In this document: positions 61,104 to 64,000 of the stretch, one piece after another
Position numbering within the stretch: position 1 is the first letter of the stretch
Layout: the number at the start of each line of letters is the position of its first letter
NCBI GenBank assembly: GCA_963805475.1
Contig: CAWDUO010000006.1
Coordinates: 62,001-126,000 of the forward strand
DNA: 64,000 bases
Reading direction: 5' to 3'
Source: VRUE01 sp963805475
GTDB lineage: Bacteria; Actinomycetota; Thermoleophilia; Solirubrobacterales; 70-9
The notes under the pieces: model-generated
The model's input: the letters and a program-made list of their open reading frames with translations, nothing else
Database searches by the model: none
Told to the model about the DNA's origin: nothing
Program-made: the position numbers and the translations under genes

Positions 61104-61981
61104 CTAAGTCGTCACCTCCGCGCAGAATGCCGCAATCTCGCGCGAGAGCCGTCCCCCCTGCCAGGCGAGCGGCGACTCGCCCGGGCCCTCGCCGATCAGC
61201 TTCGCCTGCGGCATGCGCTCAGCGTATGCCACGGCGACGGCGCGCGGATGCCCGGGGTCGGCCTCGTCGCCGCTGGCGACGACGAGCGCCGGAACCCGCA
61301 GGGACTCCAGCTCGGCCAGGGTACCGAACGGACGCGAGCGCGCCACCTGGCGCAGCGCCTCCGCCACCGCGCCGAGATCGCGGTGGCCCAGCATGCGCTC
61401 GCGCGTGAAGCGCAGCACCGAGTCGCGCCAAGCCGGGTCGGTCCCCTGCTCGCGGTCGAGGTAGTCGACGAACCCGTCGACTCCCCCCTCCTCCAGCGCG
61501 TCCGCCAGCCCGTCCCAGTACTCGAGCGCTCCGCTGTTCCTTTTGGTCGCTATATCCAGCAAAAGGAACAGCGGAAGGTCGCGTCTTCGCCGGTGTAGGT
61601 CGGGCCGATGACGACTATCCCTTCCAGGCGCTCCGGGTGCCGCAGCGCGTAGGCGACTGCCGTGTGGGCGCCCATCGAGTGGCCGCCGAGGACGAAGCGC
61701 CCCTCGCCGACCGCGGCCGCCACGACCTCCTCCAGGTCGCCGACCAGCTCCAGGTATCCATAACCCTCCCCCGGCGGGGCCGGGTCGGACTCGCCGTGGC
61801 CGCGCGCGTCGTAGGCGATCAGCGTGCGGCCGGCGCGCTCGAGGGCGCGCGAGCCGTGCACGACGTAGCGCCGCGTCGCCGTCACCCCGTGGCAGAGGAC
61901 GATCGGCGGCCCCTCCCCCGCCGCCTCGCCGCGGATCCGCGGCCGCTCGCCGGCGACGAACGGGCGCGGGCGCGCCGCCAT
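61104..61981 (-). pseudogene. alpha/beta hydrolase, frame-shifted by a 32-bp insertion
   Basis: A fold-type alpha/beta hydrolase of about 285 residues in two frames. The first piece has VLCHGVTATRRYVV and the nucleophile elbow VLGGHSMGAHTAV; the second has VVASGDEADPGHP. The reading breaks at GEDAT, where a 32-bp insertion with a perfect inverted repeat sits; deleting it restores GEDATKRNSGALEYW in frame. It overlaps the peroxiredoxin stop. Unlike the other breaks, this one is not a simple single-base shift. Confidence 0.82.
61530..61582. repeat. 16-bp inverted repeat and 6-bp direct repeat marking an insertion
   Basis: TCCGCTGTTCCTTTTG (61530-61545) is the reverse complement of CAAAAGGAACAGCGGA (61560-61575), with a 14-base spacer. 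GGTCGC occurs at 61545-61550 and again at 61577-61582, so 32 bases seem inserted with duplication of this hexamer. The pattern fits a template-switch event. Confidence 0.75.
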
Positions 61982-62433
61982 CAGGAGATCGCGGCGACGG
62001 CCTCTTCTATGTCGCCGACGGTCTCGAAGCTGAGCCCGGCCAGGGTCACCTTGCGGTGGCGGACGACGCCCTCCTCGTCGATGACGAAGATCGCCCGCCG
62101 CACCATCGGCCCCGCGACCACGCCGTAAGCCTTGGCGACCGCCTTGTCCTCGTCGGCCAAGAGCGGCACGTTGAGGCTCTTCTCCTGGGTGAAGCGCTCG
62201 TGCGAGTCGACCGACTGCGGCGAGATCCCAAGCACCTCGGCGTCGATCGCGTCGAGCCGCTCGCCTTCGTCGCGGTAGGAGCAGAACTGCTTCGTGCAGA
62301 CCGTCGTGAAGTCGCCCGGGTAGAAGGCGAGCACGAGCTTGCGCCCGCGGTAGTCGGAGAGCCTGTAGGTCCTCTCCCCGGTGCCGGGCAGCTCGAAGTC
62401 CGGAGCCGCGTCCCCCACGTCGACCTTCGCCAT
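61981..62433 (-). CDS. peroxiredoxin (AhpC/TSA, BCP-like)
   Basis: A 150-residue thiol peroxidase. The peroxidatic cysteine is in PGDFTTVCTKQFCSYRD (Cys about 47), with a second cysteine five residues later as in BCP-type enzymes. APDFELPGTGERTYRLSDY and LADEDKAVAKAYGV are family marks. Reduces peroxides with thioredoxin. Its stop overlaps the hydrolase start (ATGA). Divergent from the epoxide hydrolase by 50 bases. Confidence 0.94.
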   Translation of the reverse strand: MAKVDVGDAAPDFELPGTGERTYRLSDYRGRKLVLAFYPGDFTTVCTKQFCSYRDEGERLDAIDAEVLGISPQSVDSHERFTQEKSLNVPLLADEDKAVAKAYGVVAGPMVRRAIFVIDEEGVVRHRKVTLAGLSFETVGDIEEAVAAIS

Positions 62434-62483
62434 GCGCGCAGACTACAGCGGCGTCGGCCTCGCCCGCCCAATAGATTGCGGGG

Positions 62484-63359
62484 ATGGTCGATCCGCCCCA
62501 CGTCGACGGCGTCAGCCACCGCCGGGTGCGCGCCCGGGGGCTCGAGTTCCACGTCGCCGAAGCCGGCTCCGGCGACGACGTCGTCCTCTGCCTGCACGGC
62601 TGGCCGCAGCACTGGTACGAGTGGCGCCATCTGATGCCGGCGCTCGCCGACCGCCACCGAGTGCTGGCGATCGACCTGCGCGGCTTCGGCTGGTCCGACG
62701 CGCCCCGCGAGGGCTACGAGAAGGAGAACCTCGCCGACGACGTGCTCGCCGTGCTCGACGCGCTGGGGATCGAGCGGGTAAAGCTGGTCGGACACGACTG
62801 GGGCGGCTGGATCGGCTTCCTGCTCTGCCTGAAGGCGCCGGAGCACTTCGAACGCTACCTGGCGCTCAACATCCTCACGCCGTGGACCGAGCCGCGGCGG
62901 ATGCTGCCGCAGGCCTGGCGCTTCTGGTACCAGTGGATGATCCTGGCGCCCGGGATCGGCTACCGGCTGCACCGCGGCGGACGCTTCGTGCCGCGCGTCC
63001 TCGTCGGCGCCTCGATCGTGAAAGACGCCTGGGACGAGACGGCGCTGCGCAGCTTCGCCGCCAACCTCGCCGAGCCCGAGCGGGCGCGCGCCTGCGTGCA
63101 GATGTACCGGGTCTTCAACCTGCGCGAGCTGATGCCGATCGCGCGCGGGCGCTACGCGCGCCAGCGCTTGAGCGTGCCGACGCGGATGCTGTTCGGCACC
63201 GGCGACGCCGCCCTGCGCCCGGAGCTGCTCGCCGGCTACGAGCGCCATGCCGACGAGATGGAGGTCGAGCTCGTCCCCGGCTGCGGCCACTTCATCGCCG
63301 ACGAGCGGCCGGAGCTGGTCGCCGAACGTGCGCGGGCGTTCTTCGCCCCCGCCGCCTAG
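62484..63359 (+). CDS. alpha/beta hydrolase, epoxide hydrolase / haloalkane dehalogenase type
   Basis: A 291-residue alpha/beta hydrolase. LCLHGWPQHWYEW holds the HGWP oxyanion motif and GHDWGGWIGFLL the aspartate nucleophile, typical of epoxide hydrolases and dehalogenases; PGCGHFIADERP contains the catalytic histidine. The substrate cannot be told apart. The frame is intact. It ends nine bases before the convergent cyclophilin stop. Confidence 0.9.
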   Translation: MVDPPHVDGVSHRRVRARGLEFHVAEAGSGDDVVLCLHGWPQHWYEWRHLMPALADRHRVLAIDLRGFGWSDAPREGYEKENLADDVLAVLDALGIERVKLVGHDWGGWIGFLLCLKAPEHFERYLALNILTPWTEPRRMLPQAWRFWYQWMILAPGIGYRLHRGGRFVPRVLVGASIVKDAWDETALRSFAANLAEPERARACVQMYRVFNLRELMPIARGRYARQRLSVPTRMLFGTGDAALRPELLAGYERHADEMEVELVPGCGHFIADERPELVAERARAFFAPAA

Positions 63360-63367
63360 GCGGGCCC

Positions 63368-64000
63368 TCAGCCGCGCTCGATCGAGATCTTTTCGATCAG
63401 CACGACCTGCTTCGGCTTTTCTTCCGGCGTGCCGAGGCTGCCGATCCGTTCGACCACGTCCATCCCCTTGTCGACCTTGCCGACCAGCGCGTATTCGGGC
63501 GGCAGGCCGGCTTCGGCGGAGAGGACGACGAAGAACTGGCTGCCCGACGTTCCCGGCGGCTCGGTCGGGCCCTTCGCCATCGCCACCGTGCCCTTGGTGT
63601 AGGAGAGGCTGGCGGGCGGTTTCTCGACCACCTTGTAGCCGGGGCCGCCGCTGCCGGTGCCGAGCGGGTCGCCCCCCTGGATGACGAATTCCGGCGCGAC
63701 CCGGTGGAAGGTGAGGTTGTCGTAGAAGCCTTCTTCGGAGAGGAAGACGAAGGAGTTGACGATCTTCGGCGCTTCCGCGGAAGCGAGCGCGATGTCGAAC
63801 GTGCCGCAGCTCGTCTTCACCGTCGCGGTCAGCTTTTCGCCCTTCTTCACCGTCTGCTTCGGCGACTTGAAGCTGACCTGCTTGGGCGGCGGCTGTTCGA
63901 CCTGCTCGCAGCCGGCGACGCTCGCCCTCCCGCCGGAGCCGCCGCCGCGCGCGATCAGGATCGCGGCGACGATCGCGGCCGCGACCAGCGCGAACACCCC
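63368..64000 (-). CDS. membrane-anchored cyclophilin-type peptidyl-prolyl isomerase (5' end beyond window)
   Basis: About 210 residues are visible. A membrane helix (FALVAAAIVAAILIA) at the edge is followed by CEQVEQ, a linker, and a cyclophilin domain with FHRVAPEFVIQGGDPLGTG and the SGSQFFVVLS motif. It catalyses proline isomerisation of exported proteins. The gene starts outside or at the window end. Glutamate codons are largely GAA, as in the other exported proteins of this window. Confidence 0.9.
   Translation of the reverse strand, partial: GVFALVAAAIVAAILIARGGGSGGRASVAGCEQVEQPPPKQVSFKSPKQTVKKGEKLTATVKTSCGTFDIALASAEAPKIVNSFVFLSEEGFYDNLTFHRVAPEFVIQGGDPLGTGSGGPGYKVVEKPPASLSYTKGTVAMAKGPTEPPGTSGSQFFVVLSAEAGLPPEYALVGKVDKGMDVVERIGSLGTPEEKPKQVVLIEKISIERG

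Overview
The window is a very GC-rich, densely coded chromosomal segment. A complete 16S-23S-5S operon and the gene repertoire (citramalate route, DUF222/HNH protein, GarA-like FHA protein, FtsR-like MerR regulator, an RsiG-like protein, SepF) point to Actinomycetota, most likely Thermoleophilia/Solirubrobacterales. That placement is a judgement from reading the 16S and the gene content, not from a search.

Layout. 1-1082 holds a partial ClC channel. 1140-10202 is a branched-chain amino acid block: XRE-cupin regulator, leuC, leuD, a gutted methyltransferase, DUF222/HNH protein, GNAT, YjbQ, leuB, ilvE, cimA. 10199-16610 holds a DegT aminotransferase, argH, a 3-methyladenine DNA glycosylase, a convergent class A PBP and tyrS. 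16619-21838 is the rRNA operon with its promoter and two long-range processing stems, and no tRNA in the 16S-23S spacer. 22137-30137 is murA followed by hisZ-G-D-B-H-A, a truncated IS110 transposase, and hisF. 30148-44355 carries core genes: cca, yggS, sepF, proC, yggT, lspA, rluD-like, rpsB, tsf, pyrH, frr, uppS, cdsA, dxr, rseP, ispG, proS. 44348-47081 is pgsA, a c-di-GMP-type anti-sigma (RsiG-like) gene with a clear promoter, a GarA-like FHA protein, an FtsR-like MerR regulator and an SRPBCC protein. 47078-64000 is more accessory: FAD oxidase, HTH/membrane protein, thioesterase, nadE, wax-ester synthase, dinB, cupin, ccdA, FUSC transporter, SCP-x thiolase/SDR/methyltransferase, DsbA-like/VKOR pair, peroxiredoxin, hydrolases and a cyclophilin.

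How genes work together. cimA with leuCD and leuB can make 2-oxobutyrate from pyruvate (threonine-independent isoleucine synthesis), with ilvE as the final transaminase. hisG is the short form and sits directly after hisZ, as that form requires. uppS, cdsA, dxr and ispG link isoprenoid, undecaprenyl and phospholipid supply. VKOR and the DsbA-like protein form an oxidative folding pair.

A caution. About two dozen genes, many of them essential (murA, hisD, argH, nadE), continue in another frame after 1-base shifts; hisD has about six. This looks like uncorrected sequencing indels, not biology. I annotate these as single genes and state where the frame changes. Three breaks look different and possibly real: the internally deleted methyltransferase (3683-3903), the truncated IS110 (28437-29195), and a 32-bp inverted-repeat insertion in an alpha/beta hydrolase (61530-61582). 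A short dispersed motif, one copy of which lies within an in-frame insertion in hisF, is the most unusual sequence-level signal.
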